A stretch of DNA of 57,697 nt from Spirochaetales bacterium (lineage in GTDB: Bacteria; Spirochaetota; Spirochaetia; SZUA-6; RPPD01): positions 1 through 57,697 of the forward strand of contig JAFGSW010000038.1 of assembly GCA_016934415.1 (NCBI GenBank), given 5' to 3'. Below, one piece after another: positions 1-9,208 of this stretch (its first letter is position 1; each line of letters opens with the position of its first letter). A model generated the notes under the pieces. That model did not search any database and was not told the origin of the DNA. It saw only the letters and a program-made list of their open reading frames with translations. A program made the translations under genes and the position numbers.

Positions 1-552
1 CGTTTCAATACGGCCCTGCTCCTCCTGCTGGTCCAAGGTACGCTGTACAACATAAAGCCCTTCCGCCTGAAGAATATCCCGTACGTGGATTCCACGCTGG
101 AATCGACCAATAACCCGATCCGTTTTCTGATCGGTTGGTACGTTTTGGGCAATTCCTTCCCTCCCCTTTCCATGCTCTTGAGCTGGTGGGCCTTTGGAAA
201 TTTCCTGATGGTCGGCAAACGAGTGGCCGAGAAAAAATTTCTGACCCGGGAGCAAGCCGAGGCGTACCGGTTATCGTTGAAAAAATATTCTCTCAATGGG
301 TTGATAGCCTTTATGATTGTCAACGCGGCCGCCTTTCTTTCCACCTATGTCTGGTTTGCCGTCGGGTACCGCAAGTATGTGTTGCTGTACGTTCTCCCCG
401 GCATCATTATGTACTTAATCATTTTCATTTACATTTCGATTCGGAAACGCGATACCGCCGAGGAACCGGAAAAACTGTTACGGAATCCATTTTTCGCCGT
501 ATTCACATTGGTCCTGGTCGTTCTCATTATCTTGGCTTTTTTACCGCTGTAA
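1..552 (+). CDS. UbiA-family prenyltransferase-like membrane protein, C-terminal part (5' end outside window)
   Basis: The frame is open from base 1, so the start lies upstream of the window; the GTG at 85 is internal. The visible part has at least four hydrophobic segments. Early on it reads GTLYNIKPFRLKNIP followed by STNNPIRFLIGWYV. This pattern (Tyr, Pro-aromatic-Arg-Leu-Lys, then Asn-Pro-x-Arg and Gly-Trp) resembles the second half of UbiA-superfamily prenyltransferases of the chlorophyll-synthase or decaprenylphosphoryl-phosphoribosyltransferase type. These enzymes join polyprenyl donors to acceptors in the membrane. The first catalytic Asp-rich motif would be upstream and cannot be checked. 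The substrate is unknown. It ends 123 bases before a radical SAM gene on the same strand. Another polytopic membrane protein is possible. Confidence 0.55.
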   Translation, partial: RFNTALLLLLVQGTLYNIKPFRLKNIPYVDSTLESTNNPIRFLIGWYVLGNSFPPLSMLLSWWAFGNFLMVGKRVAEKKFLTREQAEAYRLSLKKYSLNGLIAFMIVNAAAFLSTYVWFAVGYRKYVLLYVLPGIIMYLIIFIYISIRKRDTAEEPEKLLRNPFFAVFTLVLVVLIILAFLPL

Positions 553-675
553 AAACCGGTCCGCCCATTGCGCCGTACCCCCGCCATCGGAAGATTGTCT
601 TCCAATTGATCTTTTTTGTATTATATGTATAAATAAAAATTCCGCCGGGCGACAGTTTTTTTCACGGAGCGTACG

Positions 676-2064
676 TTGAAAATTCTCCTGGTCAAACCTC
701 CCAGTCTCAGCGACCATATTCAGCCTCCGTTGGGTCTCGGGTACCTGGCAAGCTCCGTGGCCGGCCGCCATCACACCACCATTCTGGATATGTTGAAAAC
801 TCCCCTCTCCGATGAAAAATTCCGTCACTGCATTGCTGAAGGCCGATATGATGTGGTGGGATTTCAATGCTATACCCCGGATTTGCAATCAGTCGCCAGA
901 CTCGCCCGGCTCGTCAAGCAAGAGTCGCCGCGAATCGCCACCATCGCCGGCGGGCCCCATCCCACGCTGCTGCCGGTCGAGACCATGGAGTATTTCGGCG
1001 ACGGCATGGACTGGCTGCTGCGGGGCGAGGGAGACGAAGTCTTCCCGCGCCTCATGGATCACTTCCAGGAAAAACGCCTCGATCCCAAGGCCGTTCCCGG
1101 CCTGGTGTGGAAGACCGGCGGCAAAATCAACGTCAATGACAAGACTCATTTCGTGAAGGACCTGAACCGCGTTCCCATGCCGGCCTGGGACCTCATTCAA
1201 CCCCAGACGTATCCTCCGGCGCAGCACGGCGCCTTTTTCCGGCGCTTCCCCATCGCTCCCATCATCACCACGCGCGGCTGCCCCTATGACTGCAAATTCT
1301 GCTCCGCCAACGTCTTGAGCGGCCAGGCGATGCGGTTCCGAAGCCCGGAATCCGTCGTCGATGAAATCCGGATGCTCTATTCCCGATTTCACATCCGGGA
1401 GTTCCACATCATCGACGATAATTTCACCATCAATAAACGGCACGCCCGGACCGTGCTGGAAAACATCGTCGCGTCCCATCTGCCGATCAGCCTGGCTTTC
1501 CCCAACGGCATCCGGATCGAAACGGTGGACGAATCCCTGCTGGCCTTGATGAAAAAAAGCGGGGTGTATTTGATTTCCCTGGGTCTCGAATCGGGCTCCA
1601 ATCGCGTCCTGAAGCTGATGAATAAAAAATTAACCGTGGAAAAAAACGAGGAAAAAATCAGGCTCATCCAAAAAGCCAAAATAGACATGGCGGCGTTTTT
1701 CATCATGGGCTTCCCGGGGGAGACGGAGGACGATCTCCGCCGCACCGTCGACTATTCCCTCCGGCTGCCGCTGCTGCGCGCGAATTTTGAAAATTTCCAG
1801 CCTCTTCCGGGCTCTCCGATTTATTACGAATTGGAGGAAAAAGGCGAATTGAAAAGCATCGATTGGCGGAACGTCCATTACATGACCGCCACGTATATCC
1901 CCCGGGATTTGACCAAGGAAACATTGAAGAAATTCCAGAAAAAAGCCTTCCTCAAGTTTTTTCTCCGTCCGCGGATATTGTTCCGCCACATCCTCCTGAT
2001 TAAAACCTTCAAGCACTTCGTCTATTTGGCCAAGCGAGTTTACCACTGGATGTTAATGTCGTAA
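676..2064 (+). CDS. B12-binding-domain radical SAM protein
   Basis: A 462-aa protein with the two-domain layout of class B radical SAM enzymes. Residues 1-150 form a Rossmann-like cobalamin-binding-type domain (KPPSLSDHIQPPLGLGYLAS, AGGPHPTLLP, RGEGDEV). The radical SAM core follows, with the 4Fe-4S cluster Cys triad at residues 202, 206 and 209 in GCPYDCKFCS. These enzymes use S-adenosylmethionine to make a radical, often for methylation or ring chemistry. The substrate cannot be read from sequence. I chose the TTG start because CGGAG lies 6 bases upstream. It follows the UbiA-like gene and is one base from the TMTC-like gene, so a lipid or cell-envelope role is possible, but that is inference from position. 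Confidence 0.85.
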   Translation: MKILLVKPPSLSDHIQPPLGLGYLASSVAGRHHTTILDMLKTPLSDEKFRHCIAEGRYDVVGFQCYTPDLQSVARLARLVKQESPRIATIAGGPHPTLLPVETMEYFGDGMDWLLRGEGDEVFPRLMDHFQEKRLDPKAVPGLVWKTGGKINVNDKTHFVKDLNRVPMPAWDLIQPQTYPPAQHGAFFRRFPIAPIITTRGCPYDCKFCSANVLSGQAMRFRSPESVVDEIRMLYSRFHIREFHIIDDNFTINKRHARTVLENIVASHLPISLAFPNGIRIETVDESLLALMKKSGVYLISLGLESGSNRVLKLMNKKLTVEKNEEKIRLIQKAKIDMAAFFIMGFPGETEDDLRRTVDYSLRLPLLRANFENFQPLPGSPIYYELEEKGELKSIDWRNVHYMTATYIPRDLTKETLKKFQKKAFLKFFLRPRILFRHILLIKTFKHFVYLAKRVYHWMLMS

Positions 2065-2065
2065 C

Positions 2066-4261
2066 ATGAAGGGGAAAATGGAAAAGCCGGCCGCCGATAA
2101 AATAAACCAGCATTCACACCAACCGTTCTTGACTTTTCTGAATAAAAACAAAAATACGATTCTTCCCATTATCGTTTTTTGCCTGCCGGTTCTGCTTTAC
2201 ATGCCAACCGTCGGCTTTGGTTTTTCTTATTTTGACGATCACGACCTGATTATCAATAAAATCGGTTTTTTAAGCGATTTTCGAAACGCGCCGCAGGCAT
2301 TCGTCACGGACGCATCTCTCATCAAGAGCAGCCGCTTTTACCGCCCCCTGCAGACATTGTCGTACATGATGGACATACAATTGTCCGGCGGGAACAATCC
2401 GTGGATGTATCACCTCACCAATGTGTTGCTTTCAGGGCTGACGGCCTGGATGCTGTTTCTTTTATTGAGAAAATTCCCCATACCGTTGAAGGCGGCGTTC
2501 ATCGGCACATTGTTGTACAGCGTGCATCCGCTTTTCACGATTTTTACGGCCTGGATACCGTCACGGGGAGATGTGCTGTTGACGCTTTTCTCCCTGTTGT
2601 CCTTTTTATTCCTTATCGAACATCTCCAAAAGAAAAAGGCCGTCTATCTGCTATTGCACTGGGCCGCTTTTACCATCGCTTTATTTTGCAAAGAAACCGC
2701 GGCGCTTCTTCCTTTGCTTTTCATCATATATTACTTCACTTTCTCGTTTCAAAAACCTTTTGAAAAAAAATATCTCATCAACATTGCGCTGTACGGTCTT
2801 TCGGGAATGTTTTGGCTGTGGCTGCGCTCCATAGCAATCGGCGTTTTATCGATGGAGAATGAAGTCGGTTTATTTCCGCTCATCTCGAATTTGCGAACGA
2901 TACCCGAATCTTTGACAAACTTTTTCCTGCCGTTCAACATCGAATTGATACCGAGTTTCTCCCTTTTTAAAACATTGGTCGGCGCGGGATTGATCGTTCT
3001 GATGGTTGTGATATTTTTTCTCAATAAAGACCGATCGAAAAAAGAAAAATTTTTTTGCCTCGCCTGGTTTTTCTGCCTCTTATTGCCGACATTGCTTTAT
3101 AAAGAAGGATTTATCGATTATTTGAGTCATCGCCTCTTTCTTCCGCTCATCGGCATACTGCTCTTTGGGCTCTTGTGCATTCCGAAAAAATGGCTCGAAG
3201 AAAAAAAAGTAAAAAGAAAAATTCTGGTGAACGGCGGATCTTTCGGCGTTTTCGCCTTGCTGTCCATTTTCACTTTCATCAATTCCCGTCCATATTCTGG
3301 TCCGATTGCTTTTTGGAATACTTCGATCTCCCAAAACCCGAACAATCCGATGAATTACGTCAACAGAGGATATGTCAAACTGCTCGGACACGACGTTCAA
3401 GGAGCAATCGAAGATTACTCGAAAGCCGTAGAGCTCAATCCGATTTTCGCCCCGGCCTATTACAACCGGGGAAACGCGTACGCGGAGAAAGGCGATTTTG
3501 ATAAGGCGATCAAGGATTACGATAAAGCCATCGAGCTCAATCCACGCGACGCGAATATTTTTTACAACCGGGGGAATGCGTACGCCGCGAAAGGCGATGC
3601 GGAAAGCGCAGTGAAGGATTATCGCACAGCCATAGAGCTGTATCCGAAGTACGCGGAAGCCTATAACAACCTGGGCCTCGCGTATCAAGCCGCGGGTGAC
3701 CGGAAAAGCGCTCTCCGGGAATACGATAAGGCCATCGAATCCCAACCAAGCCTGGCGGAGGCCTATTACAACCGGGGGAATTTGTATCTCGATATGGGCG
3801 ATTTTAAAAACGCCATCCGGGATTATCTCAAAGCCGTTGATTTGAATCCGAATTACGCGGAAGCGTACAACAATGCGGGACTTTCGTATCAAGCCGTGGG
3901 CGACCAGGAAAACGCTCTCGAGGCCTATGACAAGGCCATCGAGCTCAAACCCGGCCTGGCCGAAGCGTATTACAATCGGGGCAATTTCTACTTGATGAAT
4001 CGCAATTTTAATCTTGCCATCGGAGAATACGATAAAGCGATCGAGGTGAAACCCGATTATGCGCAGGCGTACGGCGTCCGGGGAATCGCGTATTCCGAAA
4101 AAGGCGATCTCGATACGGCGATCAAAGATTATCGGAAGGCGATCGAAATGAATCCCGGGGACGCGAACGCCTACGGCAACCTGGGAAACGCCTATAAAGC
4201 CAAAGGCATGCATACGGAAGCCGAGCGCAATTTTCACATGTATAGGAAATTAACGCCGTAA
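2066..4261 (+). CDS. Membrane protein with C-terminal TPR array (TMTC-like)
   Basis: 731 aa from the first ATG. An in-frame ATG at 2078 has AAGGGG just upstream and may be the true start. Residues ~30-390 are strongly hydrophobic with about ten membrane segments. They carry FDDHDLI after the first segment and HPLFTIFTAWIPSRGD later, a layout like the GT-C-fold glycosyltransferases and the TMTC O-mannosyltransferases. Residues ~415-725 are eight or nine 34-residue tetratricopeptide repeats of the form AYYNRGNAYAEKGDFDKAI, expected to bind protein or peptide substrate outside the membrane. A role in protein O-glycosylation is an inference, supported weakly by the family-39 mannosyltransferase 2 kb away. 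Several TPR units are nearly identical in DNA, suggesting recent internal duplication. It starts one base after the radical SAM stop, so the two are probably co-transcribed. Confidence 0.8.
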   Translation: MKGKMEKPAADKINQHSHQPFLTFLNKNKNTILPIIVFCLPVLLYMPTVGFGFSYFDDHDLIINKIGFLSDFRNAPQAFVTDASLIKSSRFYRPLQTLSYMMDIQLSGGNNPWMYHLTNVLLSGLTAWMLFLLLRKFPIPLKAAFIGTLLYSVHPLFTIFTAWIPSRGDVLLTLFSLLSFLFLIEHLQKKKAVYLLLHWAAFTIALFCKETAALLPLLFIIYYFTFSFQKPFEKKYLINIALYGLSGMFWLWLRSIAIGVLSMENEVGLFPLISNLRTIPESLTNFFLPFNIELIPSFSLFKTLVGAGLIVLMVVIFFLNKDRSKKEKFFCLAWFFCLLLPTLLYKEGFIDYLSHRLFLPLIGILLFGLLCIPKKWLEEKKVKRKILVNGGSFGVFALLSIFTFINSRPYSGPIAFWNTSISQNPNNPMNYVNRGYVKLLGHDVQGAIEDYSKAVELNPIFAPAYYNRGNAYAEKGDFDKAIKDYDKAIELNPRDANIFYNRGNAYAAKGDAESAVKDYRTAIELYPKYAEAYNNLGLAYQAAGDRKSALREYDKAIESQPSLAEAYYNRGNLYLDMGDFKNAIRDYLKAVDLNPNYAEAYNNAGLSYQAVGDQENALEAYDKAIELKPGLAEAYYNRGNFYLMNRNFNLAIGEYDKAIEVKPDYAQAYGVRGIAYSEKGDLDTAIKDYRKAIEMNPGDANAYGNLGNAYKAKGMHTEAERNFHMYRKLTP

Positions 4262-4341
4262 TAGCACGACGGGATGATACGTCCTCAATCGTGTTCGGAA
4301 GACGTATCCGATGCCCTCGCCTCCGTAATAAGCGGCGATCT

Positions 4342-5208
4342 CTATTCGCCTTCGGCCTCGCCGGTTTCGGCCGGCTTGTTGCGGCACACGCGAAACCCCG
4401 TATCGTCCCACTTCACGTTCGGTGCTTGGTATCCCCGGAAATTGATCGTGCAGGGATCCTCGACGCCGAGCCAGCCGCCGCCTCTCCAAACCCGTTCAGT
4501 ACCGCTGCTCACGAAGAGAGTATCTCCATACCAATCCCAACACCATTCCCTGACATTGCCCGACATATCATACAGCCCCAATTCATTGGGGCTTTTGAGG
4601 CCGATGGGTTTTGTTTGATTATGATTCTGTTCGATGATCTCGCGGCTCCAATAACCCTTCAAGGGTTTGTCGCCTGAATTTTTCCAATACCAGGCCACCT
4701 CATCAATAGTATCGCTTCCGCTGTATTTGTAATTCCGGCTCAGCTGCCCGCCGCTGGCGACGTATTCCCATTCCACCTCCAGCGGCAATCGGTAACCGTC
4801 GGCCCCTTCATTGAACGTCACCGTCCATTTCATATCGTCATTGTCATTCTTGTTATTCGGATCCTTTTTTGTCTTGTCTATATTGTAGACCGGCTTCAGA
4901 CTCTCTTTTAAGCTCTTTTTATTGCAGAATTCGATACAGTCATACCAGCTCACCGACTCGACGGGCAAATTATCGCCTTTGAATTTCGATGGATTGCTCC
5001 CCATGACGTCAACCCACTCTTTCTGGGTTACCTCATACTTCCCGATATAAAAATCGGATACGGCTATGCTCATTGTATGTAAACCGGATTTGGTGTTTTT
5101 AATGGGCCCGCCCTTGACAAACACGACTTCACCGGGTTGAGCCTGCGGGGTGCACGCGCCGCCTAGAACCATAGCCAGCGCGGCAAAAGAAATGAGTAGT
5201 TTTCGCAT
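4342..5208 (-). CDS. Lipoprotein with formylglycine-generating-enzyme-like (FGE-sulfatase) domain
   Basis: 288 aa. An N-terminal hydrophobic segment ends in LGGAC, a lipobox, so the mature protein should be lipid-anchored at Cys19. The rest is an FGE-sulfatase (SUMF1/EgtB-like) domain: FYIGKYEVTQKEW, PVESVSWYDCIEFCN, YRLPLEVEWEYVASGG, LGLYDMSGNVREWCWDWY, VWRGGGW and the terminal TGFRVCR. Some family members oxidise Cys to formylglycine or catalyse C-S bond chemistry; many bacterial lipoprotein versions have no known enzyme activity. An Asn/Asp/Lys-rich insertion near residues 110-125 interrupts the domain. GAGGGAGA lies upstream of the ATG. It is convergent with the TPR gene, with about 80 bases between their ends. 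Confidence 0.85.
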   Translation of the reverse strand: MRKLLISFAALAMVLGGACTPQAQPGEVVFVKGGPIKNTKSGLHTMSIAVSDFYIGKYEVTQKEWVDVMGSNPSKFKGDNLPVESVSWYDCIEFCNKKSLKESLKPVYNIDKTKKDPNNKNDNDDMKWTVTFNEGADGYRLPLEVEWEYVASGGQLSRNYKYSGSDTIDEVAWYWKNSGDKPLKGYWSREIIEQNHNQTKPIGLKSPNELGLYDMSGNVREWCWDWYGDTLFVSSGTERVWRGGGWLGVEDPCTINFRGYQAPNVKWDDTGFRVCRNKPAETGEAEGE

Positions 5209-5350
5209 TGAAATGTCTCCCTCTCATGTTGATCGGAAAAGCAATATGATAAAAAAATCAAATATCGCTATGACCTCGTCTTATCCCGGCGACGCCGGAT
5301 CGGTATCCACTTCTCTACGATTTGACAACACGATTTGACAACGACTGTCA

Positions 5351-5379
5351 CTGCGAGCGAAGCATTACTCGCAGCGCTT
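5351..5379. repeat. Inverted repeat in intergenic gap
   Basis: CTGCGAG (5351-5357) pairs with CTCGCAG (5368-5374), followed by CGCTTTTT on the plus strand. It looks like a weak plus-strand terminator, yet no plus-strand gene ends here; both neighbours are on the minus strand. The rest of the 299-base gap (5209-5507) holds no gene I can support. Confidence 0.4.
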
Positions 5380-5507
5380 TTTCGTAGCGCGGCTTCCAGC
5401 GGCTTCCTCGGGGTTCGATTGCGCAAAACGCGTCATCATCATTCTTGGAACGCCTTTGCCGCTTCCGATACAGCATAGCATTCGGCGCCGTGATATTCAA
5501 GCCGCGT

Positions 5508-6203
5508 TCATTCCCACGCCGCCCAGTCGAGCAGAGGGCTTTGAGTCCACGGCTGCGCCTTATCCACCCGCACGATATTGGCGATGAAGTGCGTCGTGGA
5601 GACGCTGCGTACGGTGACGACGAAGGTGTCTCCCCCGCTAAATCCCGGTTCGTTCCTCACCGTCGCGACGATTTTGGGCGTTCCGGAAAACGCCTTGTCA
5701 AAGGCGATTTTTACCTGTTTGGACGCGGATGCACTGCCGCCGACGACCGTTTCTCCGGTTTGGATGAGCCAAAAGGCGGCGCCCTTGTCCATTCCGGCGA
5801 CGGCGGAGCCTTCTCTCACCGTCCCCTCGAGGGTCAGCGGGATATTCGACCTGTCCCGAATGTTCGTTACCACCAAAAAATCTTGGGTCACTTTGCCGGC
5901 CAGCCCCTTTGTGTTCAGCGAGACGGAAATTGTCCCGCGCTTCCCCGGCTCCAATTCGTTGGTGACATCCCGAACATACGTGAGGCCGCCCGCTGAAGCC
6001 ACGCCGGCTATGAGAAGCATTTCCGTGCCGTTGTTCGTAAAATTGAATACATGGTTGACGATTTCGCCCGCATCAACGGTTCCAAAATCGTATTTTTCAG
6101 AGCCGAACTGCATGCCCGGTCCTTTCACCTTTTCCACGCATCCGGAAAGTAAACCGGCCAGCAAGAGCGCGCTCAGACCTCTTGGAAAGGGTTTTCTCGT
6201 CAT
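5508..6203 (-). CDS. Lipoprotein with DUF1573-like and H-type-lectin-like domains
   Basis: 231 aa from the ATG at 6203, chosen because AAAGG lies about 7 bases upstream and a clean signal peptide follows (basic start, hydrophobic stretch, LLSGC lipobox); longer in-frame starts add a non-signal tail. Residues ~35-115 read GSEKYDFGTVDAGEIVNHVF and FTNNGTEMLLIAGV, the Ig-like DUF1573/choice-of-anchor pattern. The C-terminal ~90 residues (KIAFDKAFSGTPKIVATV, GDTFVVTVRSVSTTHFIANI, ending LLDWAAWE) resemble the H-type lectin fold that binds GalNAc. A surface carbohydrate-binding lipoprotein is therefore likely. The lectin assignment is by eye and less certain than the first domain. Confidence 0.7.
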   Translation of the reverse strand: MTRKPFPRGLSALLLAGLLSGCVEKVKGPGMQFGSEKYDFGTVDAGEIVNHVFNFTNNGTEMLLIAGVASAGGLTYVRDVTNELEPGKRGTISVSLNTKGLAGKVTQDFLVVTNIRDRSNIPLTLEGTVREGSAVAGMDKGAAFWLIQTGETVVGGSASASKQVKIAFDKAFSGTPKIVATVRNEPGFSGGDTFVVTVRSVSTTHFIANIVRVDKAQPWTQSPLLDWAAWE

Positions 6204-6446
6204 TTCAAACCTTTCGGGCATGTAAATACCTATCACCCGTTTCCCACATGCCATGGTTGTGATTTTAATGGACTCCATCACTTTTGACAAGGCGAATCAT
6301 CTTAGCGGCCGAGGGGCGGCAGAGAAATGTGCGTGCCCTGAGGCAGGAGAGCCGCAATCGATTTCCCTTTTCGCTATTTGACCCGGAATCCGTATTCCGA
6401 GTAGTATGAGAAGAGATCTGCCATCTTGTTCAATCGGAAAGAAGCG

Positions 6447-9137
6447 ATGAAATTACCCCCAGCGGCGGCGCTCTGGCTTTTCCCACTGTTCTTTGCTGCG
6501 GCGATTCCCGTCGCCGAGGCTCAGCCGGCCGCGACGTCCGAAGTCAACCTTCTCCGCAACCCCGGGCTGGAGTCGGCCGCTCCGGGGAGCCCTCAAAACA
6601 GCGCCCCTCGCGATTGGGAAATTTTTCAGAGCGACCGCCGACAAGGCTCGACCGTTTTTTCTTTCTCGGACGAAGACGTCTACGAAGGGCGCCGAGCGCT
6701 TCTCATCGATATCAAGGACCCGCAGGCCGCGGGAATATTTCAAACCGTCGATGTCCGGCCGGATACGTATTATCGCCTATCGGTCCGGGTGAAAACCGAG
6801 TCGCTTGAATCCGCCGGCGCCGGCGTCCACCTCGCGGTGCCCGGCCTGAACGCGGCCGCGAGCGGTTTTTCGGGAACATCGAACGGCTGGGGGAAATTGC
6901 AGGTTTTCTTCAAGACCGCCGCGGACCAGAGAAAGGTAGCGGCGGCGGTGCTCGTCGGGGCTCAGGACCAGCACGTCCGCGGCCGCGTCTGGCTGGACGA
7001 TGCGTCGCTGCGGCGCATCGCCGGTCCGCCTCCGGCCGCGTCCGGGAACCCGACCGTACCCGAAGATCCCAGTGAGGCGGCGTACCCGTGGCCGGGCCCG
7101 GGGTTGGCGATTTTCATCGTCCTCGCCTGCCTTCTCTTCGCCCTGTTCGTATATAGAACGCTGAATAAAAAGCCGGTCCTGAAAGGCCGCCGCATGGATT
7201 TCGTTCTGGCCGGCGGCCTGACCTTGATCTACGCCTTCATCGCCTTTTATCACCTGGGCACCTTCGACTCGCCCCAGACCTATTACAGCGCGCAGAAGGA
7301 AGGCGAAAGCTTCACCCTGGACCTGGGCGCCCCCGTGCCGGTTTCCCGGATCATGTATTTCATGGCTCTGGGGAAAGGCTCCTACCGCCTCGATTTTTCC
7401 GACGACCTCGAGTATTGGCGTAATCCGAAATCCCTGAAGCAGGGACTCAATGACGATCTACTCCAGATTTTCTGGCGCATGGAGAACACGGGCTTCAAGA
7501 CGCGCTACCTGCGCGTCACGGCCGTCCGGCCCGGCGCCCAGCTGGGGGAGATCGCCGTCTTCTCGGACGAAGACGGTTCGCTCCTCCCGATCCGGGCCGT
7601 CCTGCCGGGGACGGCTGCGGCCCGGCCGGTTGAGGACCCGCGGCGTGTCTGCGACGAGCCGGGACGCGTGCCCCTCCTGCCCAGCTACCTCAACGGCACA
7701 TACTTCGACGAGTGCTACTTCGCCCGCAGCGCCTACGATTACACGCTCGGGCTGGATTCCTACGAAGAATCCCATCCGCCCCTCGGCAAGCTCACCATCG
7801 CCCTGGGCGTCGAGCTTTTCGGTTTCACTCCCTTCGGCTGGCGCTTCATGGGCGCCTGCTTCGGCGTCCTGATGATACCGGTCATCTACGCATTCGGCGT
7901 GGCCCTGTTCAAAAAACGGGAGTGGGCCTTCGTCGGCGCCTTCCTGCTTGCCTTTGATTTCATGCACTTCAGCCAGACCCGGATTGCGACCATCGACGTC
8001 TTCGGCGTTTTCTGGATCATCCTCATGTATTGGTTCATGTACCGCGCCCTGCGGGAGGATCCCTTCTCCCCCCGCCCGGGAAAGTTGTTCCTCAATCTCT
8101 TTCTCTCCGGACTCTGCTTCGGCCTCGGGGCGGCGTCCAAGTGGATCGCCCTATACGGGGGCATGGGCCTGGCTCTGGCCCTCATCGCCCGGTACGCGTT
8201 CGCCGGCATCCGGTATTTCCGCGGCTTTTTCCGCACGCTCCCAAAAGACGATCCCGCCGCCGGAACGGGAGCCGGGGCTACAGGCGGCGCGTCTTCCCCT
8301 TCGCCCAACCGACTTCTCTGGAACCATACCCGGCCTTTTTTACAGCGCACCGGTCTCGTATGCGTCTTCTCGGTTTCGGTGTTCCTCGTCCTGCCGGCCG
8401 CCATCTACCTCGCTTCCTACATCCCCTTCATGGCGGTGCGCGGCCCGGCCAATCCGGGCACCGGTCCCCTCCAGCTCGTCATCGACGAACAAAAGCTGAT
8501 GTACGGCTTCCACGCCGCCCAAAACAAGCCGCACGAATTCGCCTCTCCCTGGTACGAATGGCCGGTCGTCTACCGGCCGATGTGGTTTTATAGCGGCAAT
8601 CAGTACCTCTTTCACGACACGACTTCCGACATTTTTTCCTTCGGCAATCCCGCCATCTGGTGGGCGGGAATAGCGGCCGTGGGCGCGCTCATCTTCCTCA
8701 TATCGACTCCCTGCGTCATTCTCCTCTTTTGGGGTGCGCGGAACTTGAAGAAAAAAAGACGCGGCGTCGCGGAGTGCGCCGCCGGTGCGTCGGTGCAGGC
8801 CGGCGCGCGCTTGAATTTTCTGGAACGCCTGCCGGCGGGGCTTTTCATATTGACCGCCCTGGCCGCCCAGTACCTGCCCTGGGCCGTCATTCCCCGAAAG
8901 CAAACCTTCATCTATCATTTCTTCGCTTCGGTTCCCTTCCTCATTCTGGCCGTCGTCTTCGTTTTAAAGACGCTGGCGGAGAAAAAGCCCGGCCTGCGCT
9001 GGGGGATGTTCGCCTACCTGGGGATCGCCATGTTGTTATTCTTTTTATTTTACCCGATGATATCAGGCGCCCGGGTGGATGCGGCTTTCGTGAAGGATGT
9101 CCTCAAGTGGTTCCCGTCCTGGTTCCCGTTCCTATAG
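6447..9137 (+). CDS. Family-39 (PMT-type) glycosyltransferase with N-terminal carbohydrate-binding domain
   Basis: 896 aa from the ATG at 6447 (GGAAAGAA upstream). A signal peptide (residues 1-25) is followed by a CBM4/9-like jelly-roll (NLLRNPGLESAAPG, GIFQTVDVRPDTYYRLSVRV). Then come a membrane helix, a second extracytoplasmic segment resembling a discoidin fold (FTLDLGAPVPVSRIMYF, TRYLRVTAVRPGAQLGEIAV), and a polytopic GT39 core. The core has the catalytic acidic loop motif FDECYFARSAYDY and ESHPPLGKLTIALGVELFG. The family transfers mannose from polyprenyl-phosphate mannose to Ser/Thr of secreted proteins. The stop codon TAG is shared with a dispersed hairpin repeat. The two N-terminal sugar-binding-like modules are an uncommon addition for a bacterial PMT. 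Confidence 0.85.
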   Translation: MKLPPAAALWLFPLFFAAAIPVAEAQPAATSEVNLLRNPGLESAAPGSPQNSAPRDWEIFQSDRRQGSTVFSFSDEDVYEGRRALLIDIKDPQAAGIFQTVDVRPDTYYRLSVRVKTESLESAGAGVHLAVPGLNAAASGFSGTSNGWGKLQVFFKTAADQRKVAAAVLVGAQDQHVRGRVWLDDASLRRIAGPPPAASGNPTVPEDPSEAAYPWPGPGLAIFIVLACLLFALFVYRTLNKKPVLKGRRMDFVLAGGLTLIYAFIAFYHLGTFDSPQTYYSAQKEGESFTLDLGAPVPVSRIMYFMALGKGSYRLDFSDDLEYWRNPKSLKQGLNDDLLQIFWRMENTGFKTRYLRVTAVRPGAQLGEIAVFSDEDGSLLPIRAVLPGTAAARPVEDPRRVCDEPGRVPLLPSYLNGTYFDECYFARSAYDYTLGLDSYEESHPPLGKLTIALGVELFGFTPFGWRFMGACFGVLMIPVIYAFGVALFKKREWAFVGAFLLAFDFMHFSQTRIATIDVFGVFWIILMYWFMYRALREDPFSPRPGKLFLNLFLSGLCFGLGAASKWIALYGGMGLALALIARYAFAGIRYFRGFFRTLPKDDPAAGTGAGATGGASSPSPNRLLWNHTRPFLQRTGLVCVFSVSVFLVLPAAIYLASYIPFMAVRGPANPGTGPLQLVIDEQKLMYGFHAAQNKPHEFASPWYEWPVVYRPMWFYSGNQYLFHDTTSDIFSFGNPAIWWAGIAAVGALIFLISTPCVILLFWGARNLKKKRRGVAECAAGASVQAGARLNFLERLPAGLFILTALAAQYLPWAVIPRKQTFIYHFFASVPFLILAVVFVLKTLAEKKPGLRWGMFAYLGIAMLLFFLFYPMISGARVDAAFVKDVLKWFPSWFPFL

Positions 9138-9176
9138 CAGGCTGTTGAAAAAGCTCGCCTTTTTCAACAACCTGCC
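9135..9176. repeat. Dispersed palindrome, copy A (contains the stop codon of the PMT gene)
   Basis: TAGCAGGCTGTTGAAAAAG pairs with CTTTTTCAACAACCTGC across a short loop. The same palindrome recurs at 18968 and 44120, each time beginning with the TAG stop of the upstream gene. It can form a strong hairpin with U-rich loop flanks and may act as a transcription end, or it may be the terminus of a small mobile element. Confidence 0.85.
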
Positions 9177-9208
9177 AGTACGCCCGGTTCCGTGAAACAC
9201 GCCCGCCA

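Noticed and set aside
5351-5379. Terminator for the DUF1573 lipoprotein gene
   Set aside because: The T-run is on the plus strand whereas the gene is on the minus strand; listed only as an inverted repeat.
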